64,000 nucleotides of DNA from Pseudomonas entomophila (GTDB lineage: Bacteria > Pseudomonadota > Gammaproteobacteria > Pseudomonadales > Pseudomonadaceae): NCBI RefSeq assembly GCF_023277925.1, contig NZ_CP063832.1, positions 4,998,501-5,062,500 on the forward strand, given 5' to 3'. How positions within the stretch are numbered: position 1 is the stretch's first letter; each line of letters starts with the position of its first letter. Shown here in pieces: positions 26,362 to 34,812 of this stretch. The notes under the pieces were generated by a model. That model worked only from the letters and a program-made list of their open reading frames with translations. It was not told the DNA's origin and ran no database searches. The position numbers and the translations under genes are program-made.

Positions 26362-27636
26362 ATGCGTAGTTCCGTGCAGGTTTCCAAATGGCTGTGCCTG
26401 GCTTTGCCTCTGCTGATGCCGCAGGCACTGGCGATGGCCAAGGGCTGCGCGGCGTTCGACCAGATGCCCACGGTGATCGAGATGGACCAGGGCCTGCAGC
26501 AGGAATTGCGCCTGCCCGTGGCCATCACCCGGGCGGCGGTGGGTGAGCCGAAGGTGGCCGATGTCCAGGCCAGCGGCGACCGCGCGGTGTTGCTGACCGG
26601 GGTGGGGCAGGGCAACACCAGCCTGATGCTGTGGACCGACTGTGCGCCGAAGCCGCACCGGGCCATGGTGTTCATCAAAGGCCGGGCCAGCGCCGACATG
26701 GCCGAGGTGGAAGTGCCCGCTACCGAGCAGGCACCGCTGCCGACTCAGGTGCAGGCCGATATCCGCTTCGTCGAGGTACGCCGGCTCAAGTACAAGGAGG
26801 CCGGGGCCAAGTTGTTCTTCAAAGGCTCCAACAACAGCCTGTTCGGCTCGCCCGGCACGGTGCCCAATACTGTGGTCCGGCCCGGTTACGTGCCGGGCAT
26901 CCAGACCGGCACCAACCCGGTGACCTACGCCGACGTGCGCCCCGGCATCCCCCTCGACAACGGTGTCTTCAACATCGTCTGGGGCGGCGGCAGCAGCCGC
27001 TTCCTGGCGATGATCAATGCCCTGGAGAACAGCGGCTTCGCCTACACCCTCGCACGCCCCAGCCTGACCGTGCTCAGTGGCCTGACCGCCAGCTTCCTGG
27101 CCGGCGGCGAGATTCCCATCCCGGTACCCAGCAGTGGCAGTGACAACGTCTCGATCGAATACAAGGAATTTGGCGTGCGCCTGGCCTTGACCCCCACCGT
27201 GGTCAGCGGCAACCGCATCAACCTGAAGGTGGCGCCGGAGGTCAGCGAGCTGGACTACAACAATGCGGTGGTGATCGCCGGCACTCGGGTGCCGGGCCTG
27301 AGCGTGCGCCGCACCGACACCAGCATCACCCTCGCCGATGGCGAGAGCTTCATCATCAGCGGCCTGATCACCAGCAACGTGCGTTCAGGCGTGGACAAGA
27401 TGCCTGGGCTGGGCAACCTGCCGATCATCGGCGCGTTCTTTCGCCAGACGGCGCTCAACCGCGAAGAGACCGAACTGCTGATGATTGTCACCCCGCACCT
27501 GGTCCAGCCGCTGGCGGTCAATGCCAAGCTGCCGGAATTGCCGGGCGAAGGGCTGCGCACCTACGACCCCAGCTGGGGCCACCTGTTCTTCATGGAAAAC
27601 GGCAGCTTCGATGGCCGTGGCGGGTTGTCGCGATGA
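26362..27636 (+). CDS. rcpA: Tad pilus secretin RcpA/CpaC (424 aa)
   Basis: This is the outer-membrane secretin through which the Flp pilus passes. A signal peptide (ending near residue 30) precedes the pilus-secretin N-domain (about 35-105, LPVAITRAAVGEPKVADVQ) and a type II/III secretin core from about 215: RPSLTVLSGLTASFLAGGEI, then IEYKEFGVRLALTPTV and DTSITLADGESFIISGLI, motifs of all secretins. VDKMPGLGNLPIIGAFFR is the conserved end. Its stop overlaps the tadZ start by 4 bases. Confidence 0.95.
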   Translation: MRSSVQVSKWLCLALPLLMPQALAMAKGCAAFDQMPTVIEMDQGLQQELRLPVAITRAAVGEPKVADVQASGDRAVLLTGVGQGNTSLMLWTDCAPKPHRAMVFIKGRASADMAEVEVPATEQAPLPTQVQADIRFVEVRRLKYKEAGAKLFFKGSNNSLFGSPGTVPNTVVRPGYVPGIQTGTNPVTYADVRPGIPLDNGVFNIVWGGGSSRFLAMINALENSGFAYTLARPSLTVLSGLTASFLAGGEIPIPVPSSGSDNVSIEYKEFGVRLALTPTVVSGNRINLKVAPEVSELDYNNAVVIAGTRVPGLSVRRTDTSITLADGESFIISGLITSNVRSGVDKMPGLGNLPIIGAFFRQTALNREETELLMIVTPHLVQPLAVNAKLPELPGEGLRTYDPSWGHLFFMENGSFDGRGGLSR

Positions 27637-28823
27637 ACGAGAGCCTGAACCAGACCTACCTCGCGCTGACCCGCAACGAGGACGACCTGCACTGGCTGCA
27701 AGGCGCGCTGGCGCCACTGGGGCAGGTGATCGGCGCCAGCAACGGCAGCCTCGACGAGTTGCTGGCGCTGGTCGACATGACGTTCAGCAACCTGGTGTTC
27801 ATCGGCCTGGACCGCGAGCAACTGGTCAGCCAGTGCGCACTGATCGAGGGCATGCTCGAGGCCAAGCCGATGCTGGCCATCGTCGCCCTGGGCGACGGCA
27901 TGGACAACCAGCTGGTGTTGCATGCCATGCGCGCCGGTGCCCGCGACTTCGTCGCCTACGGCTCGCGGGCCAGTGAGGTGGCCGGGTTGGTACGACGCCT
28001 GGGCAAGCGCCTGCCTGCGGTGGCCAGCAACCCCAGCCTGGGTGGCCTGACCGTGCTCTACGGGGCCCAGCGCAGCGCCGATGGCGCGCTGCTGACCACC
28101 CACCTGGCGCGGGTGGTGCAGGACAGCGGCCAGCAGACCTTGCTGCTCGACCTCGGGCTGCCCCGCGCGGACAGCCTGGCGCTGCTGGGGCTGGAGGCGT
28201 CGTTCCACTTCGGTGATTCACTGCGCCACCTGCGTCGGCTCGACGCGACCCTGATCGACAGCGCTTTCACCCGAGACAAAGGTGGGCTGCGCATCCTCGC
28301 CTACGCCGACAACGACGACGCCCTCGAGCAGACCAGCGCCGCCGAGCTGTACATGCTGCTCAGCGCCTTGCGCCAGCATTTCCAGCACATCGTGGTGAAC
28401 CTCACCGGGCAGGCCGACAGCGAAGCCCTGCGCACCATCGTCAGCCACTGCGACAAGCTGATCTTCTACACCGACCAGAACATCCTCGATTGCCGGCGCA
28501 ACCTGGAGGTGCTCGAGCAATGGCGTGACCGGGGCATCAAGCTGGAGCACGCCAGCCTGTTGGTCGATCGCTTCCTGCGCCATGTGGCGCCGGACGCCGA
28601 GACCCTGGCCAGGCGCTACGGGCTGCCGCTGCTCAAGGTCATGCCCTACAGCCCGGAGGTGCGCCTCAACGCCAAGAACCAGGGGCTGAGCCTGTTCGAA
28701 CTGGCCCCGCGTGAAAGCCTGACCCAGGCCCTGCGCGGGCTCGGCGAACGCCTGGCGCAGCGCTCCGAGAACCTGGCCGCGCCCAGCCACCCATGGCTGC
28801 GGCGCCTGTGGGGTAGCCGATGA
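27633..28823 (+). CDS. tadZ: Tad pilus localisation protein TadZ/CpaE (396 aa)
   Basis: TadZ is a ParA/MinD-like protein that positions the Tad machine at the inner membrane. The N-terminal 120 residues look like a pseudo-receiver domain (LVFIGLDREQLVSQ, AMRAGARDFVAYGSRASEV). The ATPase-like part from about 135 has a degraded Walker A: LYGAQRSADGALLTTHLA in place of KGGxGKT, so the signature lysines are missing. A switch-like LLLDLGLPRADSLALLG and a later LHFQH...VNLTGQ-type segment remain. Non-canonical Walker A loops are known in TadZ proteins. It overlaps rcpA and tadA by 4 bases each. Confidence 0.9.
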   Translation: MNESLNQTYLALTRNEDDLHWLQGALAPLGQVIGASNGSLDELLALVDMTFSNLVFIGLDREQLVSQCALIEGMLEAKPMLAIVALGDGMDNQLVLHAMRAGARDFVAYGSRASEVAGLVRRLGKRLPAVASNPSLGGLTVLYGAQRSADGALLTTHLARVVQDSGQQTLLLDLGLPRADSLALLGLEASFHFGDSLRHLRRLDATLIDSAFTRDKGGLRILAYADNDDALEQTSAAELYMLLSALRQHFQHIVVNLTGQADSEALRTIVSHCDKLIFYTDQNILDCRRNLEVLEQWRDRGIKLEHASLLVDRFLRHVAPDAETLARRYGLPLLKVMPYSPEVRLNAKNQGLSLFELAPRESLTQALRGLGERLAQRSENLAAPSHPWLRRLWGSR

Positions 28824-30076
28824 GCAGCGAAGAACCCTTTGGCGGGCCACGCCACGCGGCCAGCGACCCGCAGGTGCTCAAGCGCGCGCTGCACCGCCAT
28901 GTGATCGACGCCATCGAGGACAGTGGCCGCAACCTGCTGGAGGGCGCGCGCCCGGTGCTTTCGCAGTTTGTCCTCGAACAGGTCGGCGACTATGTCGCAC
29001 GCCTGCGCCTGGCCCTGTCGCGTTACGAGATGGAGCGCCTGGGCGAAGAGATCGTCGACGAGCTGACCGGCTACGGCCCGCTGGAAGTGCTGCTGCGCGA
29101 CCCGAGTGTCACCGAGATCCTGGTCAACGGGCCGTACCGGGTGTTCGTCGAGCGCGGCGGCCTGTTGCAGCAGACCGACCTGCGCTTCATCGATGCCCAC
29201 CATGTGGAGCGGGTGATGCAGCGCATCCTCGCGCCGCTGGGGCGGCGCCTGGACGAGTCCTCGCCGATGGTCGATGCGCGCATGCCCGACGGCAGCCGGG
29301 TCAATGCGATCATTCCCCCGGTGGCGCTGGACGGGCCGTGCCTGTCGATCCGCAAGTTCCGCCAGGACATGCTCAAGAGTGCCGACCTGCTGGCCACCCG
29401 GGCCATCGACCAGGCGATCTTCGACTTTCTCGAACGCGCCGTGGGCCGGCGTTGCAACATCCTCGTCAGCGGTGGCACCGGCACCGGCAAGACCACGATG
29501 CTCAACATCCTCAGCCAAATGATCGCGCCCCAGGAACGCCTGGTGACCATCGAAGATGTGGCCGAGCTGCAGATGCACCACCCCCATGTGGTGCGCCTGG
29601 AGACCCGCCCGCCGAACGCCGAGGGCCATGGCGAGATCAAGGCCAGCGAGCTGATCCGCAACGCCCTGCGCATGCGCCCCGACCGGATCATCCTCGGCGA
29701 GATCCGTGGCGCCGAAGTGGTCGATGTGCTCACCGCGATGAACACCGGCCACGACGGCTCGATGAGCACCGTGCATGCCAACAGCGCGCAGGACGCCCTG
29801 CTGCGTCTTGAGACCCTGGTCGGCCTGACCGGCCGCCAGGTGGCCGAGAAGACCCTGCGGCAGATGATCTGCGCGGCGCTGGACGTGGTGATTCAGTTGA
29901 CCCGCCTGGCCGATGGCCGGCGCTGCGTGAGCGAAGTGCTGGAAGTGGTCGGGGTGCGTGACGACGTCTACGTCACCAGTACGCTGTTCCGCCTCGACCG
30001 GCGCAGTGGCGATGGTTTCCTGCGCGACGCGCCGCACCCTTCGGGGGCCAAGCTGCGCCACGAGGGGATCCTCTGA
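28820..30076 (+). CDS. tadA: Tad pilus assembly ATPase TadA/CpaF (418 aa)
   Basis: This is the hexameric secretion ATPase that powers Flp pilus growth (and in Tad systems probably also retraction). It has an N-terminal helical domain, LTGYGPLEVLLRDPSVTEIL near residue 85, the Walker A loop GGTGTGKTTMLN near residue 216, the Asp box and Walker B RMRPDRIILGEIRGAE near 286, and the His box TGHDGSMSTVHANS near 313. Sequence and length are typical. It starts within the tadZ stop and ends overlapping the first base of tadB's ATG (TGATG). Confidence 0.97.
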   Translation: MSSEEPFGGPRHAASDPQVLKRALHRHVIDAIEDSGRNLLEGARPVLSQFVLEQVGDYVARLRLALSRYEMERLGEEIVDELTGYGPLEVLLRDPSVTEILVNGPYRVFVERGGLLQQTDLRFIDAHHVERVMQRILAPLGRRLDESSPMVDARMPDGSRVNAIIPPVALDGPCLSIRKFRQDMLKSADLLATRAIDQAIFDFLERAVGRRCNILVSGGTGTGKTTMLNILSQMIAPQERLVTIEDVAELQMHHPHVVRLETRPPNAEGHGEIKASELIRNALRMRPDRIILGEIRGAEVVDVLTAMNTGHDGSMSTVHANSAQDALLRLETLVGLTGRQVAEKTLRQMICAALDVVIQLTRLADGRRCVSEVLEVVGVRDDVYVTSTLFRLDRRSGDGFLRDAPHPSGAKLRHEGIL

Positions 30077-30954
30077 TGGGGCCGATGCTGCTGGCCCTGA
30101 CGCCGCTGTGCCTGGGCATGGCGCTGCTGATGTTTCGCCTGGGCCTGCACAAACGGGGCGAGGAGCGCATCCTCCTGCGCCTGGGGCGGGCCTATCGCTC
30201 GGTGCGCCTGGGCAGTGCCCGGCGCGACTGGCTCGACCCGCTGCTGCAGCGGGCGGGCCTGGCCCATGGCGAATTTTCCCCGCGCAACTGGCTGCTGGCC
30301 TGGGTCGGGCTGACCTTGCTGGCGGGGCTGGCCGCGGGCTGGGTGGCGGCGTTGATGACGCTGCTCGGCCTGCCCCTGCTGGGTTACTTCTACCTGAGCT
30401 GGCGCTGCCGCCGCCAACTGCGCCAGATCATCGAGCAACTGCCGGGCCTGCTCGACCACAGCGTGCGCAGCCTCAAGGCTGGGCGCACGCTCAGCGACGC
30501 GGTGCTCGGCGGCATCGAGGCCACCCGCGAGCCGCTGCGTTCGGCGATGCTGCGGGTGCGCCGCAATGTGCAGCTGGGTGTGCCGCTGGACGATGCGGTC
30601 AGCGAACTGGCCGAGCTCTACGGCCAGGACGAGTTGCGCATGTTCGCACTGGGCCTGCGCATCAACCAGCGCCATGGCGGCAATGCCAGCGAGCTGATGG
30701 AGAACCTGATCAAGCTGATCCGCGAGCACGAGCAGGGCGACCGCCAACTGCGGGCGATGACCGGCGAGACGCGCATCACCGCGTGGATCCTCGGTGCCTT
30801 GCCCTTGGGCATGGTCGGCTACTTCCTGTTCGCCAACCCCGGTTACCTGATGGCCATGTGGCGCGACAGCCACGGGCAGATGATGCTGCTGTTCGCCTTT
30901 GCCCTGCAGGCCGTCGGTTGCCTGGTGCTGTGGCGCATGATGAGGAGCCTCTGA
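30076..30954 (+). CDS. tadB: Tad inner-membrane platform protein TadB (292 aa)
   Basis: This is a GspF/TadB-domain platform protein that connects the TadA motor to the pilus in the inner membrane. Hydrophobic segments lie at about 1-20, 75-115 and at the C-terminus (about 236-290). The soluble T2SSF domain is around residues 130-235 (QIIEQLPGLLDHSVRSLKAG, then ELYGQDELRMFALGLRINQR). The start ATG at 30076 shares its first base with the tadA stop. Confidence 0.94.
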   Translation: MGPMLLALTPLCLGMALLMFRLGLHKRGEERILLRLGRAYRSVRLGSARRDWLDPLLQRAGLAHGEFSPRNWLLAWVGLTLLAGLAAGWVAALMTLLGLPLLGYFYLSWRCRRQLRQIIEQLPGLLDHSVRSLKAGRTLSDAVLGGIEATREPLRSAMLRVRRNVQLGVPLDDAVSELAELYGQDELRMFALGLRINQRHGGNASELMENLIKLIREHEQGDRQLRAMTGETRITAWILGALPLGMVGYFLFANPGYLMAMWRDSHGQMMLLFAFALQAVGCLVLWRMMRSL

Positions 30955-30956
30955 CC

Positions 30957-31844
30957 ATGGCCTTGATGCTCAGCGCGCTGTGCCTGTTCGCCGGTTTCGT
31001 GCTGTTGGCGCTGCAACTGGCCTGGCAGTGGCGGGCGCGGCAGCGGGTCGCAAGGCGCCTGCAAGGGCGCATGGCCCGTGACGAGCGCCTGGGCGACTGG
31101 TTGCAGTGGCTGGGCAGCAGCCCGCTGGGGCGGCGCCTGCAGCGGCTGGATGGCGAAACCCAGGCACTGCTCGACCGCCTCGGCTGGCGGCGCAGCCGGC
31201 AGCGTGCGCTGTTCGCCGCCGTGCAACTGGGGTTGCCGTTGCTGGCGATGATTGTGGTGCTGGTGATGGTGCATGGCCTGCCGGGGGAGCGGCGCGGGCA
31301 TTGGGTCGTGCTGGTGCTGTGCGCGCTGGGCGCCGGCTACCTGCTGCCCAAGCGCCTGCTGGCGGCTGCAGCGGCGCGCCGGCAGCGGCGGATTGCCCGG
31401 GAGGTGAGCGTGCTGATCCCCTTGCTGCGCATCCTCTTCGAAACCGGGCTGGCGGTGGAGCAGGCCCTGCGCGTGCTGGCCCAGGAAGGGCGCAGCCTGG
31501 TACCGAACATCAGCGACGAACTGCGCCTGGTGTTGCAGCGGGTCGACTCGGGCCTGGCCCTGGGCCCGGAGCTGGAGAAGAGCGCGCGCCTGCTGGCGGT
31601 GGACGAACTGATCGACACCTGCGTGATCCTTCAGCAATTGCTGGTGCAGGGCAGCGGCTCGATGAAGTCGCTGCTGGCGCTCAAGGAGCTGCTCGACGAC
31701 CGGCGCCTGACCGGTTTGCAGGAGCGGGTGTCGAAGATGTCGGCGAAGATGTCGGCGGTGATGATGGTGTTCCTGTTCCCGGCCTTGCTCATCGTCCTGG
31801 CCGGGCCGGGTTTTTCCGCCTTGGCGCGGGCATTGGGGTCCTGA
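30957..31844 (+). CDS. tadC: Tad inner-membrane platform protein TadC (295 aa)
   Basis: This is the partner platform protein of TadB. It has membrane segments at about 3-22, 85-125 and at the end (MMVFLFPALLIVLAGPGFSA), with a T2SSF domain around 150-265 (VLIPLLRILFETGLAVEQAL, ERVSKMSAKMSAV). The ATG at 30957 starts two bases after the tadB stop. A longer in-frame extension upstream would overlap tadB extensively and is not used. tadD follows 11 bases downstream. Confidence 0.94.
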   Translation: MALMLSALCLFAGFVLLALQLAWQWRARQRVARRLQGRMARDERLGDWLQWLGSSPLGRRLQRLDGETQALLDRLGWRRSRQRALFAAVQLGLPLLAMIVVLVMVHGLPGERRGHWVVLVLCALGAGYLLPKRLLAAAAARRQRRIAREVSVLIPLLRILFETGLAVEQALRVLAQEGRSLVPNISDELRLVLQRVDSGLALGPELEKSARLLAVDELIDTCVILQQLLVQGSGSMKSLLALKELLDDRRLTGLQERVSKMSAKMSAVMMVFLFPALLIVLAGPGFSALARALGS

Positions 31845-31855
31845 GGGGGAGACGG

Positions 31856-32557
31856 ATGAGAGCGATCATGGTGTTCACCGGCCTGTTGCTGCTGACAGGG
31901 TGTGCCGGGCAGCAGCCGGACAGCCTGGCGCGGTTGTTCGGTGGCGGCGCGTGCGGCAAGCCCGATGCCGACCAGCAACTGAGCCTGGACATGGCCGACC
32001 AGATGATCGACGAGGGCCGACCCCATGCCGGGCTGGCGCATCTGGAGCAGTTGCCCGACACGCTGGAAGCGGTGCGCCTGCGCAAGGCCAAGGTGCTGCG
32101 CCAACTGGGCCGCAGTGACGCCGAGCCGCTGTACCGCAGCCTGCTGGGCGGTTGCCTGGCGGCCGAGGGCGAGCATGGCCTGGGCCAGCTGGCCTCGGCG
32201 CGGGGCGACGATGTGCAGGCCCTGCGCCACTTGCAGCGCGCGGCGCGCCTGGCGCCCACCGACGAGAAGGTGCGCAACGACCTGGGGGTGGTGCAGATGA
32301 ACCTGGGGCATCACGAGGAGGCTCGCTTCGAGCTGCTCACGGCCATCGAACTGAAGGATGACAACCCGCTGCCGGCGCTCAATCTGGTGACCTTGGCGCT
32401 GGTGCAGGACAACTGGCGCCAGGCCGAGGACCTGGTGAACCGGCTGCGCCTGGGACCCGCGCAATTCGCCGAGGCCCAGGCGCGGGCGCAGCAGATCAGA
32501 TCCACCGGGCGCGGGCCGCTGGCCAGCACGGCGCCGTCCACGTCGTCGCTCAATTGA
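31856..32557 (+). CDS. tadD: Tad pilotin-like TPR lipoprotein TadD (233 aa)
   Basis: TadD lipoproteins help place the secretin in the outer membrane. The signal peptide ends in a lipobox (LLLLTGC, Cys at residue 16). The mature protein has TPR-like helical repeats from about 45 to 200, including ALRHLQRAARLAPTDEKVRN and DLGVVQMNLGHHEEARFEL. The ATG at 31856 follows GGGGGAGACGG. The following small gene begins 12 bases after the stop. Confidence 0.92.
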   Translation: MRAIMVFTGLLLLTGCAGQQPDSLARLFGGGACGKPDADQQLSLDMADQMIDEGRPHAGLAHLEQLPDTLEAVRLRKAKVLRQLGRSDAEPLYRSLLGGCLAAEGEHGLGQLASARGDDVQALRHLQRAARLAPTDEKVRNDLGVVQMNLGHHEEARFELLTAIELKDDNPLPALNLVTLALVQDNWRQAEDLVNRLRLGPAQFAEAQARAQQIRSTGRGPLASTAPSTSSLN

Positions 32558-32569
32558 TAGGAGGTGACC

Positions 32570-32830
32570 ATGTGCAAACCCTGGATCGTCCTGGCCTGCC
32601 TCGCCCTGTCGCAGACCAGTTGGGCGCAGGAGCCGCCTCGGCAGCCACGTCCGCAGACCGCCACGGAAGCGTTGTTGCAAGTGCAGGCGAGCAACCGTCA
32701 GGGGTCACGGATACCCCAGGTGCAGACCGACAAGGAGCGCGACCAGGCGATGCAGCGCTGGCTGGACAGCTACAAGTACGCGATCCCGGACTTCTACCGC
32801 TGGACCAAGGTCAATTCCTCCAACAACTGA
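32570..32830 (+). CDS. Small exported DUF3613-type protein of the tad locus (86 aa)
   Basis: A signal peptide (MCKPWIVLACLALSQTSWAQ) is followed by a short mature part with ATEALLQVQASNRQGS and the ending WLDSYKYAIPDFYRWTKVNS, which matches DUF3613 proteins commonly found at the end of tad operons in Pseudomonas (family name from memory). The ATG at 32570 lies 5 bases after AGGAGG; the GTG two codons earlier overlaps that site. It is the last gene of the operon. The function is unknown; it is presumably a periplasmic accessory of pilus assembly. Confidence 0.75.
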   Translation: MCKPWIVLACLALSQTSWAQEPPRQPRPQTATEALLQVQASNRQGSRIPQVQTDKERDQAMQRWLDSYKYAIPDFYRWTKVNSSNN

Positions 32831-32842
32831 CGGCGCGGTACT

Positions 32843-32925
32843 TGTAGGCGCCAGCCTTGCTGGTGAACCGCTGCCCACACCGGACTACCGTGTGGAGCCG
32901 TTCGCCAGCAAGGCTGGCTCCTACA
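32843..32925. repeat. Paired REP element at the end of the tad operon
   Basis: TGTAGGCGCCAGCCTTGCTGG (from 32843) faces CCAGCAAGGCTGGCTCCTAC (to 32925), and the centre holds a second hairpin CCACAC/GTGTGG. It fills the gap between two convergent genes, the DUF3613 gene and the PprB-like regulator gene, and so can act as a shared transcript end. Confidence 0.9.
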
Positions 32926-32927
32926 GC

Positions 32928-33704
32928 TCAGTGGGTGGTGAACCGCTGGTGCACCGGCGACGAGCGTGGCGTGAGGGCCAGGGCCAGTTGCGTGCGGTTG
33001 TGCATGTGGGTCAGGCGCAGCACCTGCGAGACATAAAGCTTCACGGTGTTTTCGGTAATGCCCAACTCGCAGGCGATCTGGTAGTTGGTCTTGCCCTTGC
33101 TCACCAGCTTGGCCACCTCCAGCTGGCGCGGTGACAGCTTCTCGAACGCCGGTGGCAGCTCCGCCTCGCCCTCGTCGGTGTCGCCGGCACGGCGGTGGGT
33201 GCCCTGGCCGCGGGCTTTTTCCAGGTCCTGGTAGAGATCGTCGATGGACTCGGCCAGCTCCTGCAGGCGTTGATTCAGGCTGCCCAGCTCACGGAAGTTG
33301 CGACGCCGCTCCAACAGCGCATGCTCCTGACGGCGCACGCCTTCGAGCAGTTCGTCCAGGTCCATGGGCTTTTGGTAATAATCTGCAAAACCTTCGCGCA
33401 AGGCGCGGATCACGTCCTGCTTGTCAGCCCGCCCGGTCAGCATGATCGCCTCGAACATGCGCTGCGGCCCGGTCATCTGTTTCAGCGCACGGACCAGCTC
33501 GATGCCATCGCGGTCAGGCATGTGCAGGTCGCAAAGGATCAGGCCGATGGCTTCGTCGGCCTTGTAGCATTCGATGGCCTCGGCCGTGGAATGGGCGGCG
33601 ATGCAGCGATATCCCTCGCTTTCGAGAAACTCGCATAACTCTTCAACGATCAATGGCTGGTCATCGACAACCAGCATCTTCACCTCACTGATGGTTTTGC
33701 TCAC
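32928..33704 (-). CDS. pprB: Response regulator with LuxR-type DNA-binding domain, PprB-like (258 aa)
   Basis: The N-terminal receiver has DD at 14-15, phospho-acceptor Asp59 (LILCDLHMPDRDG), and a Lys in YYQKPMDL. A helical linker of about 60 residues (NQRLQELAESIDDLYQDL) leads to a C-terminal LuxR helix-turn-helix (LSPRQLEVAKLVSKGKTNYQ, ENTVKLYVSQVL). The GTG at 33704 is chosen because GGGAG lies 6 bases upstream; the longer in-frame extension has no ribosome site. In P. aeruginosa PprB with PprA controls the tad/flp genes; the same arrangement next to the tad operon here supports the name. Confidence 0.9.
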   Translation of the reverse strand: MSKTISEVKMLVVDDQPLIVEELCEFLESEGYRCIAAHSTAEAIECYKADEAIGLILCDLHMPDRDGIELVRALKQMTGPQRMFEAIMLTGRADKQDVIRALREGFADYYQKPMDLDELLEGVRRQEHALLERRRNFRELGSLNQRLQELAESIDDLYQDLEKARGQGTHRRAGDTDEGEAELPPAFEKLSPRQLEVAKLVSKGKTNYQIACELGITENTVKLYVSQVLRLTHMHNRTQLALALTPRSSPVHQRFTTH

Positions 33705-33822
33705 GTTCAACTCCCTGTGAATGCGGCCCTGCTCCCGGGCCAAACGCTCTGGCAGGAAGAAAAGTAGTCGCACTTTGCAATTATGTATATGGACTGTAGA
33801 CCGGTTCCGACCGCTGGGCCGA

Positions 33823-34293
33823 TTATTGGATCCACACGGCGGTGAGCAGGAAGCCCGCCAGCACATAAGGCGCAAAGGGCTGCTTGTCGCCGACCTCTTC
33901 GGCGAGTTTCTGCAGGCGTTTCTTCACTTTGGGGTTGAGCAGGGTCCATAACCGGCGCCTGCCGAACATCCACGCCAGCACGGTGATCCCGGCACCGATG
34001 AATGTGCCGAGCACGTACTGCGGGCTGGTGGCCAGGGCCAGGGCGCCCATCAACTTGACGTCGCCGGCACCAAAGCGGCCAAGCATGTAGCCGGGCAAGG
34101 TGAGCAGCATGACGATGGCCAGGGCCCAGCCGGCCTCGCTGGCGTCGGCGCCGATCCAACTGTGGCCGGTGGCGAACAGCCAGGCCAGGGCGCAGCCCGC
34201 GACACCCAGGGTGAGGGTGTTGGAAATCTGCCGTTCACGGACATCTTGTTCAGTACACAAGGCAAGCCACATCAGGAGAACAATGCTTTGCAT
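33823..34293 (-). CDS. fppA: Type IVb prepilin peptidase, FppA/TadV type (156 aa)
   Basis: This is an A24 aspartic peptidase of the inner membrane that trims Flp and the TadE/F pseudopilins. The two catalytic aspartates are Asp17 (TEQDVRERQISN) and Asp78 (FGAGDVKLMG). The short form without the N-methyltransferase domain is typical of Flp-dedicated peptidases. Several transmembrane segments are visible. The promoter should lie in the 75-base gap to the divergent TadE/F-like gene. Confidence 0.94.
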   Translation of the reverse strand: MQSIVLLMWLALCTEQDVRERQISNTLTLGVAGCALAWLFATGHSWIGADASEAGWALAIVMLLTLPGYMLGRFGAGDVKLMGALALATSPQYVLGTFIGAGITVLAWMFGRRRLWTLLNPKVKKRLQKLAEEVGDKQPFAPYVLAGFLLTAVWIQ

Positions 34294-34368
34294 TGGCAGA
34301 ATGCCATCCCTATTCGTTGAACGGTTCTATGCTGTCAGACAGGTCTCACAGTCAGGGTAGACGCGATC

Positions 34369-34812
34369 ATGAAAGCAAGCCCGGCGGGACGGCAAAAAGG
34401 CGCGGCAGCCATCGAGTTTGTCGCGGTATTCATGGTGTTTTTCGCGGTGTTCTACGGTTTGGTGAGCTACACCCTGCCAATGCTGATGCTGCAGTCGTTC
34501 AACCAGGCCAGCAGCGAGGCAGTGCGCCGCTGTGTGGCGGTGGACCCGAGCAGCCAGACCTACGAGCTGGACGTGCAGGGCCTGGCGCGCCAGGTGATCG
34601 GCCAGCAGCTGGCGTGGATGCCCAATGCGCTCGGCTTCAACCTGCTCACCGATACGCGGGTCAGCGTGGGCACCGACAAGGTGCTGACCGTGGTCATCGA
34701 CTACCCGCGTGCACGCTTGAACCGTGTGCTGCCGAGCCTGGTGCTGCCGGTGGTCGGCGAGGTGCCCAAGCTGCCCGACCGGCTGCAGGCCCAGGCGAGC
34801 CTCCAGCTATGA
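34369..34812 (+). CDS. TadE/TadF-type pseudopilin (147 aa)
   Basis: The N-terminus has a pseudopilin processing site, with Gly11 followed by AAAIEF and Glu at +5, then a hydrophobic helix (VAVFMVFFAVFYGLVSY), as in TadE-like minor pilins. The rest is a soluble domain with a conserved Cys (EAVRRCVAV). The signal is cut by FppA. It is read divergently from fppA, and its stop overlaps the start of the following histidine kinase (ATGA). Choice between tadE and tadF is not possible from sequence alone. Confidence 0.88.
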   Translation: MKASPAGRQKGAAAIEFVAVFMVFFAVFYGLVSYTLPMLMLQSFNQASSEAVRRCVAVDPSSQTYELDVQGLARQVIGQQLAWMPNALGFNLLTDTRVSVGTDKVLTVVIDYPRARLNRVLPSLVLPVVGEVPKLPDRLQAQASLQL

